This document shows, one piece after another, positions 36,037 through 44,858 of a stretch of 45,581 nt of DNA (its first letter is position 1; each line of letters begins with the position of its first letter). Origin of the DNA: Oscillospiraceae bacterium (GTDB taxonomy: Bacteria > Bacillota > Clostridia > Oscillospirales > Acutalibacteraceae); the NCBI GenBank assembly GCA_015065425.1, contig SVQH01000026.1, positions 1-45,581 of the forward strand, read 5' to 3'. The notes under the pieces are model-generated. The model was given only the letters and a program-made list of their open reading frames with translations. It was not told the DNA's origin and did not search any database. The position numbers and the translations under genes were made by a program.

Positions 36037-36351
36037 ATGAAAAAAATCAGTATTATTTTTGCCTGTTCTCTCATAGCGGCAACGATATTTTGCCTTGCCG
36101 CATGTAAAAGAGACGGCAGTGCCGACTACACCACAAGTATAGGCGGCAGCACAACAGATAACATTAAAGACAATATGTCGGAATCCACTTCCGATATGGG
36201 AGAAACTGTATCCGACAGAATGGAAAGTGCCTCCGAGACCGTCTCGGACATGATGGAAAACGCCTCTGAAACAGTTTCAGATAAAATGGAGGATGCCTCC
36301 GAAGCCGTCTCCGACCGAATGGAAGAAGCCTCGGAAACACTCTCCCGGTAA
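36037..36351 (+). CDS. Small lipoprotein with 11-residue helical repeats
   Basis: The 104-residue protein has a lipobox LAAC (Cys23) and then a Ser/Thr/Asp-rich stretch. It ends in four and a half 11-residue repeats of the type ETVSDRMESAS (residues about 55-104). An 11-mer repeat with regularly spaced Val and Met suggests a right-handed or LEA-like amphipathic helix. It starts 13 bases after ypeB with an AGAAAGGATG site, so it is probably co-expressed in the developing spore. No family name is assigned. Confidence 0.8.
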   Translation: MKKISIIFACSLIAATIFCLAACKRDGSADYTTSIGGSTTDNIKDNMSESTSDMGETVSDRMESASETVSDMMENASETVSDKMEDASEAVSDRMEEASETLSR

Positions 36352-36369
36352 ATGAACCAATAAATAAAC

Positions 36370-36417
36370 ACACTCTGCACGAAATACCGATCCATTCCGT
36401 GCAGAGTGTTGTTTTAT
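36370..36417 (+). terminator. Terminator of the ypeB operon
   Basis: CACTCTGCACG (36371-36381) pairs with CGTGCAGAGTG (36398-36408), followed by a T-rich GTTGTTTTAT tract. Confidence 0.8.
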
Positions 36418-36483
36418 ATACAAAAATAAAACCAAAAATTTTTGAAGTTTGCTTTTATAATCGTTGGCATTGTTCTTTATCCG

Positions 36484-36906
36484 TTATATCATCCAAACCG
36501 GGACAATGAGGTTATCTCTGTCGAAGGCAGAGAGGCGATCGCTCATACAGAGCACAGCGGATGTGCCGAGCAGCAAGGGCGATTTATCGATAAGACTGAA
36601 GGTTTTTGTTATTCTCTTATCGGGATTTGCCGTTTTCTTGATTTCCAACGGACACAGTTTTCCGTCATCTTCAATGATAACGTCAATCTCTCTTGAATCT
36701 CGGTCACGATAATAGTTGAGATAAGGTTCTTTACCTGCATTTTGATAACTTTTCATAATTTCGGACACTGTAAAGTTTTCAAGTAACGCACCACTCATTG
36801 CACCGCTTTCTGCAACCTCGGGCGAAGACCATTTTCGGGCGGCAACAGCAGTAATAAATCTTGTAAACCTCAAGACATCAACGGAACCCGAAAGCTCGCG
36901 AACATC
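36484..36906 (-). pseudogene. Internally deleted DUF4143-type AAA ATPase remnant
   Basis: The minus strand is open from a TGA at 36909 to a TAA at 36484 and reads RELSGSVDVLRFTRFITAVAAR, then directly KWSSPEVAESGAMSGALLENF and YYRDRDSREIDVIIEDDGKL...LEIKKTANP. These are pieces of the DUF4143 region of a large ATPase family found with restriction and toxin genes. The stretch that normally joins VAAR to the SSPEV block is missing, as is the whole N-terminal ATPase domain. The protein is therefore dead, and the fragment marks the left edge of the accessory region. Confidence 0.8.
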
Positions 36907-37079
36907 TCAGAAAAAGCGAAAACATAACCAAATATAACGTCATTTTCTTGTATAATATAACAAAATATTAAAAAACCTAAAAAAAATCAAAAAACTTTGT
37001 GTTACTTTTTTCTTCTTTTGAGACTACTTATACGAAGAAGGAAATTTCTTCAAAAAAAAACAAAAAGGAGAGCTTGCAA

Positions 37080-40000
37080 ATGTTAAAACGATTATTGAAA
37101 ACTGTATCGATTTTTCTGTGTGCTGTTCTGATTTTCCATACAATGGAAATCGGAGTTCTGGGAGCAAATGAAGTATATCTTGAAGCCCCGAAAGCTGACA
37201 GCAGCATTGAAGAAGATTACACACGTGAACTTACCGTTTTTTCGGGCACACATTCAAAAACTGCAGGCAGAGCAGGAACCTTTTCGTTTAATGATTTTAC
37301 ACTTATCCCTGAGCTTACTTTTGATGCTCTGAACATAACTTCCAACATATATCCGGTAGATATAAAATTTAACTTTAATTCTCCTGAACAAAGATTTCTG
37401 AAAAATGTAGACGGATTAAACAGCAAAATTTACGGTGACGGGTGGTTTGTCAATTACGGAAAGCTTATCTGTGAGGTTAAATACAGTGATACAAGAGAAA
37501 TGTATCTGTTTGACGGCAACGGAAACTGTGAGGTGTTTGTTATAAGTCAAGATTGGCTGGATAAAACAATAACAAATTCGCCTTTTCCCGACAGACAGAT
37601 GTGGGTTTCAAAATACGGATATTCCGATACTGTTGTATATAAAATTGTTGAAAAAGAAATGGATTATTCCACACTTGCAACAAATGTCCCCGAACAGTAT
37701 GCAGTAGTTTACGGTACAGGGGAAACATGCCGTTATGATGCATTCGGAAGGCTCAGAGAAAAAACAAATGCATCAGGAAACGCAAGTCTGACAATAGAAT
37801 ATCTTACAGGCGAAAATGTGGCACCCGAAGCCATTTCAAAAATTACCGACGGTATGGGAAATGAATTCAGATTTACCTATACCGATAACAAGCTTATTAA
37901 AATTAAAGCATACACAGCGGACGGAACTGCCATTGTTGCAGGTGACGGAGATGCTGCGAGAGCACTTGAAGTAAATTTCTCTTACACAGGTGATTTTCTG
38001 ACAGGCTTTTCTTTCCCCGACGGAAAAACAATATCATTTACTTATGATTCAGACGGAAATATGACATCAGCCGTAAATATAGACCTGAACTGCATTGAAA
38101 TGGAATATACGGGAGGCTTTATAAGTAAGCTTACCGAAAAAGCCTATGACAGTGAAAATGAAGCTTATGTAACGGGAAATGTTTTAACGATTACAAAAAA
38201 TTCAGAAACTCAAAGAACTTTTACGGATAATTTTGAAGGAACTCAGATAAAGACCTTTGATGAAAGAGGAAATATTCTTACAATTACGGATGAAAACGGA
38301 AACGTTCTTTTTGATGTAACACAACCACCTGAAGAAGAAACCACCGTGGAAGAAGTAACGGAAGAAGAAACCACGGAAGAGGAATTTATAAGTCTTTGTC
38401 CCTGCGGAGAATGCCCGGAATATGAATGCAGCTGCATTTGTGAAAGTGAAGAAGTCTGCACTTGTGTTCAGTGTAAAAGAAATGTCCATACAGAAACTGA
38501 CGAGTTCGGTAATGTAACCGCAGAAAAAGCCTTTGACGGAACAAAAACACTGATATCGGAGCTTTCCGTTTATTCCGCTGACGGAACACAGCTTTTATCC
38601 TCAACGGATTCCTCCGGCAATACAGCGTATTTTGCTTATAATGATGCAGGCTTCCTCCGAACTGTCACAGCAGGGTCATCTTCGGGAACGGCTGATTATG
38701 ATGCCATGGGAAATCTTATTTCTTTTTCACAGTCCGTAAGCGGTCTTTCTGACGGAAATACAATGTCAAATACCTATACTTACGAAGATGACAGAGTAAA
38801 AACAATTTCACATAACGGTTTTACTTATGAATTCACCTATGATGCATGGGGCAATCAGACAACAGCAAAAATCGGAACAACAGTTCTTTCGGAAAATACC
38901 TACGGAACAGGCGAAAATAAAGACAGACTTTCAAGTACTACCTTTGCAAACGGTCAGACAGTGTCTTACATATATGATGAAAATAACAACATAACCGCAG
39001 TATCATATAACGGTGTTGAAAGATATTCATATATTTATGACGAGGACGGAATGCCGCAGTCTGTTACAGATAATTTATCGGGACTTAAAACAGTATACTC
39101 AGAGCTCGGCACGGAAATAAGAAAAACTGCAGACAACTCCTTACTGTTCGCCGCAACAAGTGACGAAAACGGCAATGAAACCCATAATATTGCGGGAGAC
39201 AGTATAACTTACGTTTATGACGGTGAATATAACAGTGTAACGGGGGTATATACAGACAGTATTTCTTTTGAAAAAACAGGTGCAATAACAAGTGACGGAA
39301 TAACATCAAATTTCTCTACCGATGCCAATATCAATACAGTATCGGACTGGTTCGGCAGAGTTACGGAAAAGTCTCTTGATATTGATATTGTCAGTGATGA
39401 CGTCAATTTTAATCTTGACAGTGCCATAGAACTGACCTATGCCGATACGGAAACTACGGCAACCACAAAAGTAACATCTCTTACATCTTCCGTAACAAAC
39501 GGCTCAAACACGGTCACCCAACAGGAATATTATGAATATGACAGTGTCGGAAACATCACGGGAATATATAAGATTGAAGAAAATGAAAAAGTATATTATA
39601 ATAGATATTACTACGATGAAACAAATCAGATAGTCCGTGAAGATAACCGTCTCGGTGAATTTACTTCCGCTTATACCTATGATGTGGGCGGAAATATAGT
39701 ATCAAGAATAAGATATCCCTATACAGAGGGAGATTTAACCGGACTCACAGCCACTGAAACGCACACATATTCTTATGATAATGCCTCTTGGGGAGATGTT
39801 CTGACAGCATATAACGGGCAGCCTGTCACCTATGATGCCATGGGTAATATCACATCTCTGGGCGGCGACACATACACATGGACTGCAGGAAGACAGCTTT
39901 CCCGTATTACAAAGGCAGATAATTCTTATATTGACTATTACTATGACGATAACGGACTGCTGTCAATGTATAAGATGTATGATGCCGACAATACCCTTGA

Positions 40001-41117
40001 CGGTGGTTCGGAATACTTCTGGGAAGGCACAAGACTTATTGCTGTCAAACTTATTGAAAGTGAAAATGAAACCGACGGTATGACAGCCTTTATGCGAATC
40101 ATTTATGATTCCGACGGAGAACCCTTAGGATTCCTTCTCAATGATGCAATGCCGTTTTTATACACGAAAAATATATTGGGTGACATAACCGGTGTTGTAT
40201 ATTACGAAAATGCCGACTATCTGTTCCGCTATGCTTATGATGCCTACGGAAACTATGAACTGGTTCCCCCGGATGACAGTGTCGCTGCAGAGATAATGGC
40301 AACAATATTCCACGCCCTGAACCCCCTGACCTACCGTGGATATATCTTCACCCCCGCCATAGGCATCAGCCACTACCTCGGCTCCCGTTTCTATGTACCC
40401 CAGCTCTGCAGGTTTATGAATGCGGATATTTATTGCGACACCCTTCAGGGCGTAATCGGAACAAATATGTTTGCGTATTGTAACAATAATCCGATAATGT
40501 TTATTGATCCGGAAGGAACGAATACGGATACACATCAGCCATTAGGGCTTCCTGAGTTTTTTCTTGCATTGTTTATGGTATTTAAAGAATTAATGGTTTT
40601 TGCAGGCATTTCTACAGGTATACTTATATCTATTGCAGTAATCAATGAGTTTGCTGCTTATGTAGATGTTTGTATTGATAATTTGTTTAATGACTTAAAA
40701 ACACATATAAACAGTAAACTATCAAAATTAGAAGATGATTTTCAGAAAGTGATGGATGACCTAATCGAAAAATTTAAGAAAATTAAAAAGAAAAAAAATT
40801 ACAAAACACAAACAGAAAAGCACCATATCTGTGCAAAAGGTGCAAAACGAGCATTAAAGGCAAAGCAAGTTTTGTATGATATCGGTTCTTCTCCTGATCA
40901 GTGGATAAACCTAATAGATTTATATACAGTTGTACATAGACATCTGCATACAAATGCATATTATGCAGTGACAAATACAATAGTCGTGACAGCTTTTGAG
41001 GTCGGAGATACAGACGAAGAAAAAACATTGTATGTGTTATTGGCAATATTTTCTTTGAGAGCATTTTTGGAAAAAATAAACGGAGCCGTTGAAGATATGT
41101 TTCCATACTTGATATAG
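37080..41117 (+). CDS. Secreted Rhs/YD-repeat protein with C-terminal AHH/HNH-like nuclease toxin domain
   Basis: The ATG at 37080 (1345 aa) has an AAAAGGAGAG site. A signal peptide (residues 1-26) precedes a beta-rich head, an acidic Thr/Glu linker, and a Cys-rich insert (nine Cys in 27 residues, about 439-465). About seven YD repeats follow (YDAMGN, YDAWGN, YDSVGN, YDVGGN, YDAYGN). The Rhs core end is at about 1085-1146 (GSRFY-x-PQLCRFMNAD, AYCNNNPIMFIDPEG). After a hydrophobic segment (about 1156-1190), the C-terminal domain carries KHHICAKGAKRA, an Asn, and VVHRHLHTNAYY (about 1245-1305), the H-H...N...H...H pattern of AHH-type nucleases. It is a polymorphic toxin used against neighbours, inferred from the family. 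Confidence 0.88.
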   Translation: MLKRLLKTVSIFLCAVLIFHTMEIGVLGANEVYLEAPKADSSIEEDYTRELTVFSGTHSKTAGRAGTFSFNDFTLIPELTFDALNITSNIYPVDIKFNFNSPEQRFLKNVDGLNSKIYGDGWFVNYGKLICEVKYSDTREMYLFDGNGNCEVFVISQDWLDKTITNSPFPDRQMWVSKYGYSDTVVYKIVEKEMDYSTLATNVPEQYAVVYGTGETCRYDAFGRLREKTNASGNASLTIEYLTGENVAPEAISKITDGMGNEFRFTYTDNKLIKIKAYTADGTAIVAGDGDAARALEVNFSYTGDFLTGFSFPDGKTISFTYDSDGNMTSAVNIDLNCIEMEYTGGFISKLTEKAYDSENEAYVTGNVLTITKNSETQRTFTDNFEGTQIKTFDERGNILTITDENGNVLFDVTQPPEEETTVEEVTEEETTEEEFISLCPCGECPEYECSCICESEEVCTCVQCKRNVHTETDEFGNVTAEKAFDGTKTLISELSVYSADGTQLLSSTDSSGNTAYFAYNDAGFLRTVTAGSSSGTADYDAMGNLISFSQSVSGLSDGNTMSNTYTYEDDRVKTISHNGFTYEFTYDAWGNQTTAKIGTTVLSENTYGTGENKDRLSSTTFANGQTVSYIYDENNNITAVSYNGVERYSYIYDEDGMPQSVTDNLSGLKTVYSELGTEIRKTADNSLLFAATSDENGNETHNIAGDSITYVYDGEYNSVTGVYTDSISFEKTGAITSDGITSNFSTDANINTVSDWFGRVTEKSLDIDIVSDDVNFNLDSAIELTYADTETTATTKVTSLTSSVTNGSNTVTQQEYYEYDSVGNITGIYKIEENEKVYYNRYYYDETNQIVREDNRLGEFTSAYTYDVGGNIVSRIRYPYTEGDLTGLTATETHTYSYDNASWGDVLTAYNGQPVTYDAMGNITSLGGDTYTWTAGRQLSRITKADNSYIDYYYDDNGLLSMYKMYDADNTLDGGSEYFWEGTRLIAVKLIESENETDGMTAFMRIIYDSDGEPLGFLLNDAMPFLYTKNILGDITGVVYYENADYLFRYAYDAYGNYELVPPDDSVAAEIMATIFHALNPLTYRGYIFTPAIGISHYLGSRFYVPQLCRFMNADIYCDTLQGVIGTNMFAYCNNNPIMFIDPEGTNTDTHQPLGLPEFFLALFMVFKELMVFAGISTGILISIAVINEFAAYVDVCIDNLFNDLKTHINSKLSKLEDDFQKVMDDLIEKFKKIKKKKNYKTQTEKHHICAKGAKRALKAKQVLYDIGSSPDQWINLIDLYTVVHRHLHTNAYYAVTNTIVVTAFEVGDTDEEKTLYVLLAIFSLRAFLEKINGAVEDMFPYLI

Positions 41118-41139
41118 TAAAAGAAAGGTAGTTTGCAGA

Positions 41140-41919
41140 ATGAGTATTAATGAAATACAAACAGAAGATTATCTGAAAAAAGCTTCAGAATGTTTATTAA
41201 TAGTTGAAAATATTATTGAAAATTTCGGCAACAATTTTTCCGGTATCATAAAAGAAAATCAAAAACTTGAATACAGGCTCTATTGCAGAAAAAGCACAAT
41301 GCTTTTGGGATATTTTAATCCTTGTCCTGTTGAAGATTTGGTTATCCGAAATGCAAACAGAGGTAAAATTACTTCAAAAAACAGAATAGGAAAGGATGTT
41401 ATTATTTATTATTTTAATAATGATAAAATCAGCATGTGCGAGGATTCATTTTTTACCTATCTTTATTTTTACAAAAATAATGAAAGCAATCTTCAAATAT
41501 TGGGAGTTCCAAAAAGATTATCTTCCGGAGCATTTCCGCAGCTTCTTTTGTGTGCATACGATGATAATAACAGAATAAAGAAATTCACTGTTTTCAATGC
41601 TATTTCAGTTAAAAAAAGCATGCTTGCTTTTTCGTTATTTGATTCGGATTGTTTATTAAAGAGTGAGACAACAGAACAAAAATATATGTTTGAATTCATG
41701 GAAAAAGAATATATTTATTCAGATAATCGCTTGAAAGAAATGAAAGAAGTTAAACTTAACTCAAATTCTCCAAAAATTTCAAATAACAAATACAAATTTG
41801 CTTATGAGGGGGACACCTACGGATTATATACTTATAATGATTTGAATAACTATGTGCCGTTGATAAAGAGGAAATATAATGAATTTCTGTGCCCGCCGAA
41901 ATATTCAGACTTTGTATAA
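41140..41919 (+). CDS. Probable immunity protein for the Rhs toxin
   Basis: The 259-residue soluble protein starts 22 bases after the toxin stop with an AAAGAAAGG site. Immunity genes of Rhs toxins sit exactly there and have to be co-expressed. It has no signal peptide, as needed for a cytoplasmic inhibitor of a nuclease. The sequence is Lys/Asn/Tyr-rich and more AT-rich than the core genes of the window, a sign of transfer. I recognise no immunity family (not obviously SUKH or Imm classes), so the role rests on position only. Confidence 0.6.
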   Translation: MSINEIQTEDYLKKASECLLIVENIIENFGNNFSGIIKENQKLEYRLYCRKSTMLLGYFNPCPVEDLVIRNANRGKITSKNRIGKDVIIYYFNNDKISMCEDSFFTYLYFYKNNESNLQILGVPKRLSSGAFPQLLLCAYDDNNRIKKFTVFNAISVKKSMLAFSLFDSDCLLKSETTEQKYMFEFMEKEYIYSDNRLKEMKEVKLNSNSPKISNNKYKFAYEGDTYGLYTYNDLNNYVPLIKRKYNEFLCPPKYSDFV

Positions 41920-41927
41920 ATAAAGCC

Positions 41928-41978
41928 TATCAGAGAATGAGCCTGTGGGTTACAAAATGCAAATCTATCAGGGTAGCA
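41928..41978 (+). repeat. Intergenic boundary repeat, copy 1
   Basis: TATCAGAGAAT, then CCT-x-TGGGTT-x-CAA, then GTAGCAAAAC. The same elements in the same order recur at 44404-44470. It lies between the probable immunity gene and the propeller-like gene. Confidence 0.6.
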
Positions 41979-42030
41979 AAACCACTGATTTTAATCACCT
42001 GATTTTGACCTCTAAAAAGGTGGAAATAAA

Positions 42031-43082
42031 ATGGAACTTAAAACTATACTTTACAGCTACAAGATACGTGATTTCAATATTTCAAAGGACTTGAATTATA
42101 TTTCGTTTAACAATGGGACACTTTATGTTGCCGACATTAATAAATGCGAACTTCACAAGATAATGAAAAATAATCGCACATACGTAAGTACTTTTTCTGA
42201 AGATAATTCTTTTGCAGTATTTTCAGATCATTCTTCTTTATTTGCTTTGAATGATAATTTCAGCAAAAAAAAGTAATAAGGATGACCGGAAAAGATTCAA
42301 TGTTTTGGGATTTAAAACCTGTTATTAACAAAGACAGCTTTTATTATGTGTTGCGTGAATATGAAAACTCTGATATTCCCGAGACTTTACATAAAGACCG
42401 ACCGCAAACAACAATTACCACAGAGTATATTTATCAATACACAATAAATAAAAAACAATTACTCTTTAAAACTAACAATGTGTATATGTGTAACAATGAA
42501 ATTTACAATGATATTTTATATGAATTGTTTGTTGAAAATCATTGTCAGCCGGGCAAACAAAAAAAACTACACATATATGTTAATAACCTAAAAACCAAAG
42601 AAGAAAATGTACTGCATTACTCATTTGACAAAAACATATCACATGTTCACAATGCCGTCGTGCTCCCACAAAAGAATTTATTGATTTGCGTATGTTCCCT
42701 AATAAAAGATGACTGCAGTTTTGGGGCTGTTGTTTATTCTCTGGAGCTTGAAACATTCAAGATAGTTAACGAAACAAAATTAGAGCAAGAATTGACGTTA
42801 GTTACAGATTTAGTATCACTTTGCAGCGGAAAGTATGTGGCTTTTCAATACAATACAGGTTTTCTGGTAATTAATACCCATAATTTAAGCATAGAAAAAG
42901 ATATATATTTTCCAAGAATCAGAGGTGTACGTAAATGTGACAATGACAGATTTTGTTTTATAAGAGCATGGGAAGACTATGTTTTGTTTACCCCTGAAGA
43001 ATCCCCTGAAGATAATATTCTTATAAATAAAATCGAAAAATGCTTTAATGACAACGGACTTGGGAAGTATTTAATAAAATAA
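42031..43082 (+). pseudogene. Propeller-like orphan gene split by a -1 frameshift at an A8G run
   Basis: The first frame (42031-42276, 81 aa, ATG after AAAGGTGGAA) ends with Ser-Lys-Lys-Lys-stop at 42265-42276. The second frame is open through the same point and continues 266 codons from an ATG at 42282 to 43082. A -1 shift on the A8G run joins them into about 350 residues. Short strands such as NGTLYVADINK, DNSFAVFSDH and NTGFLVINTHNL look like beta-propeller blades. The joint codons AAA-AAG match the A AAA AAG slippery heptamer in the correct phase. It may be a decayed gene, a sequencing artefact, or programmed frameshifting. Its function is unknown; position suggests an orphan immunity-type gene. 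Confidence 0.6.
42265..42276 (+). other. Slippery heptamer A AAA AAG followed by TAA
   Basis: Zero-frame codons AAA AAA AAG TAA, giving the heptamer A AAA AAG in the phase used by dnaX-type -1 frameshifting. The -1 frame is open across it and continues into the 3' part. No strong stem-loop was noticed just downstream by eye. Confidence 0.5.
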
Positions 43083-43192
43083 CGGGAACCTGACAAGGAC
43101 TTTCATACTAATAGTCCCTCGATTTTTTCACTGATTTTGCCCGAATTGAATAACTCAACCTTATATTTTCGGATAAGAGAAGGAGTGTAAAA

Positions 43193-43933
43193 ATGAAAAA
43201 GGCTATTCCATTGATATTATTACTTTCAACTTTGATTTTTCCTGTATATTATATAATCTGCTGTATATCAAACAATTATCTGATAATAAAAATATTTGTT
43301 ATTTGGCCTGTTATTATATTTTTCATTTCACTTTTGTTTATTATTATCAAAAAAATCCCTTTTGCCGTAAAACTTGGCATATCTTTCGTATCTGTTTTTA
43401 TATCAATCGGTCTGATATTCATTAATTATACTTTTTTCTATCCACCTCTTGAATTGCAAATAACTACAGACAATGATGCATTGTCAAAAAGCAATGAATC
43501 CTTTTTCAGAGAAATAGAAAGCTATGAGTCTGCAGTAAACTACTACATTAATTTAGAACAACTCGTCATGCACCAATGTACTAATACTTTGACTGTAAAA
43601 TTTGATGAAAATGATTTTTCGGAAATAGTTGAAGACATAGATGATAATTTTGAGTTCTGTGAAAATCCCGTAAAAGGTGCTGGTTCACTTGAATTTGCTT
43701 GTTACGGTTTCAGTTTCCGTGCCCTCAAAGAAGAGATTTATCCAATAGCAATATCCTTTATCGGCATTAATTACAATACAAACGAAATTGCTTATGTTTG
43801 GTCAAACAATCCACGAAATGGACATTCGGGAACCTTTGAAGAAATTTTTGATTATGCTTGCTTATGGGATTATGTTGACGCTTACAGGCAAGGTGGTATT
43901 TGGAATCTGATGCTTAAACGCCTGACAGAATAA
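43193..43933 (+). CDS. Membrane protein with large C-terminal domain, unknown function
   Basis: The 246-residue protein starts after an AGAAGGAG site. Three hydrophobic segments (residues about 5-27, 31-54 and 61-83) precede a soluble acidic domain of about 155 residues with many aromatic residues. No family is recognised. It follows the split propeller gene by 110 bases that include a TCCCTCGATTTT element repeated at 44821. The sequence is AT-rich like its neighbours. It could be an immunity protein for a membrane-acting toxin, but nothing in the sequence proves it. Confidence 0.65.
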   Translation: MKKAIPLILLLSTLIFPVYYIICCISNNYLIIKIFVIWPVIIFFISLLFIIIKKIPFAVKLGISFVSVFISIGLIFINYTFFYPPLELQITTDNDALSKSNESFFREIESYESAVNYYINLEQLVMHQCTNTLTVKFDENDFSEIVEDIDDNFEFCENPVKGAGSLEFACYGFSFRALKEEIYPIAISFIGINYNTNEIAYVWSNNPRNGHSGTFEEIFDYACLWDYVDAYRQGGIWNLMLKRLTE

Positions 43934-44020
43934 CAATCAAGGGAAAGACAATTAGGGAACGGAAAGGCAATCAAGGGAGATGTAAAAGATGGAACAATCA
44001 GGGGAACAATCAGGGGACGG
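43934..44020 (+). repeat. Cluster of short imperfect direct repeats (CAATCAAGGGA type)
   Basis: CAATCAAGGGA, CAATTAGGGA, CAATCAAGGGA, CAATCAGGGGA and CAATCAGGGGA occur within about 85 bases, the last leading into GGGGACGGTTAGCG. The GGGGACGGTT end resembles a REP-like element common in Firmicute genomes. No gene is seen here. Confidence 0.55.
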
Positions 44021-44108
44021 TTAGCGTGAAGCCTAAGTAATGCTGAGCTGTAAAAAAGCACAACAAACAAAGCCCATAAAATGAGCAAGAAATTCAATTA
44101 AAGAAATG

Positions 44109-44324
44109 TCAGATTTTTAATCTTTCAATAGCAATTGAATTATCGTAAAAAGTATCATTTTCTATCAGAAAATAAATAAGCTTCAGCATTTTCCTTGATA
44201 CCGCAACTATAGATTTCTTATCCCCGATTTTCCCTTTATGTGACCAATACCAAATACTAAAAGGATTTTTTGTTAAATGATTGTGGTTGGAAATATGTTG
44301 AAAGAAGTCAAAACAATATTTTTT
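44109..44324 (-). pseudogene. C-terminal remnant of an IS110-family-like transposase
   Basis: The minus strand is open from after a TGA at 44327 to a TGA at 44109 (71 codons) without a good start. It reads NPFSIWYWSHKGKIGDKK, then SIVAVSRKMLKLIYFLI and ENDTFY. The pattern of a small-residue/Gly-Lys stretch, then an Ala/Val-rich helix with RK-x-L and an aromatic end is the C-terminal end of IS110/IS116/IS902 (Transposase_20) transposases. The DEDD catalytic part is gone. It shows past insertion-sequence activity in this accessory region. Confidence 0.65.
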
Positions 44325-44520
44325 TCAGGATGTTTCATTTGGAAAACTATCCGGTAAAAACTATCAGGCGAACAGCCCCCTGATTTATTGACAGAAAAGA
44401 AATATCAGAGAATATCCCTTTGGGTTGCAATGTGTTGATACAGTTACATCTTGAAAAAAGGTAGCAAAACGAAGTTAAAGACAATACTTTATAATAAAAT
44501 GTCAGATAAGGAGCGAAAAA
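44325..44520. other. Gene-free stretch with boundary repeat and ribosome binding site of the next gene
   Basis: It contains the second boundary repeat and an AAGGAGCG site before the ATG at 44521. Otherwise I see only AT-rich sequence without open frames of note. Confidence 0.5.
44404..44470 (+). repeat. Intergenic boundary repeat, copy 2
   Basis: TATCAGAGAAT, CCT-x-TGGGTT-x-CAA and GTAGCAAAAC occur in the same order as at 41928-41978, with longer spacing. As in copy 1, a new small gene begins about 50 bases later. Confidence 0.6.
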
Positions 44521-44769
44521 ATGAAACCATCAGTTATAATAATCGGGTCTGTTGTTTTTGGTGCAGTTGTTTGGTTGCTGCATAAAGGAGAAAAACGCAA
44601 AAATACGCTTTATCATGCAAGTGCTTTTGCCTTGATAGCCTTACAGTCTCTTTATTCAACATTGGTACAGGAGAGTCATATTTACTATGTTGTTTTTCGG
44701 TTTTTACTAATTTTTGGCATTTCCGTATATTATGTCTTCTTATATTATAAAAACAAAAAAAGAAGTTGA
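44521..44769 (+). CDS. Small membrane protein, unknown function
   Basis: The 82-residue protein has an AAGGAGCG site and three hydrophobic segments (about 4-20, 33-48 and 56-76) joined by a Lys-rich loop, ending KNKKRS. No family is recognised. The clear ribosome binding site and membrane pattern make it a real gene rather than noise. It belongs to the string of orphan genes after the Rhs locus. Confidence 0.6.
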   Translation: MKPSVIIIGSVVFGAVVWLLHKGEKRKNTLYHASAFALIALQSLYSTLVQESHIYYVVFRFLLIFGISVYYVFLYYKNKKRS

Positions 44770-44858
44770 ACATATAGATTTTCCGTTACTTAAATACATA
44801 CGAAGCAAAAATCACCCGCATCCCTCGATTTTCTGATGTATGATTGGAGGTTTTTTTG

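Noticed and set aside
36126-36395. A leftward 89-codon frame opposite the 11-mer repeat lipoprotein
   Set aside because: Its Ser/Glu-rich repeats mirror the lipoprotein repeats on the other strand. The sense frame has a lipobox and ribosome binding site, the antisense frame has neither.
40158-40535. A leftward 125-codon frame at the end of the Rhs core
   Set aside because: It is antisense to the conserved Rhs core end, which is clearly the coding strand.
43934-44020. CRISPR array in the short repeat cluster
   Set aside because: The units are about 11 bases with irregular spacing and no spacer-sized unique segments, and no cas genes are in the window.
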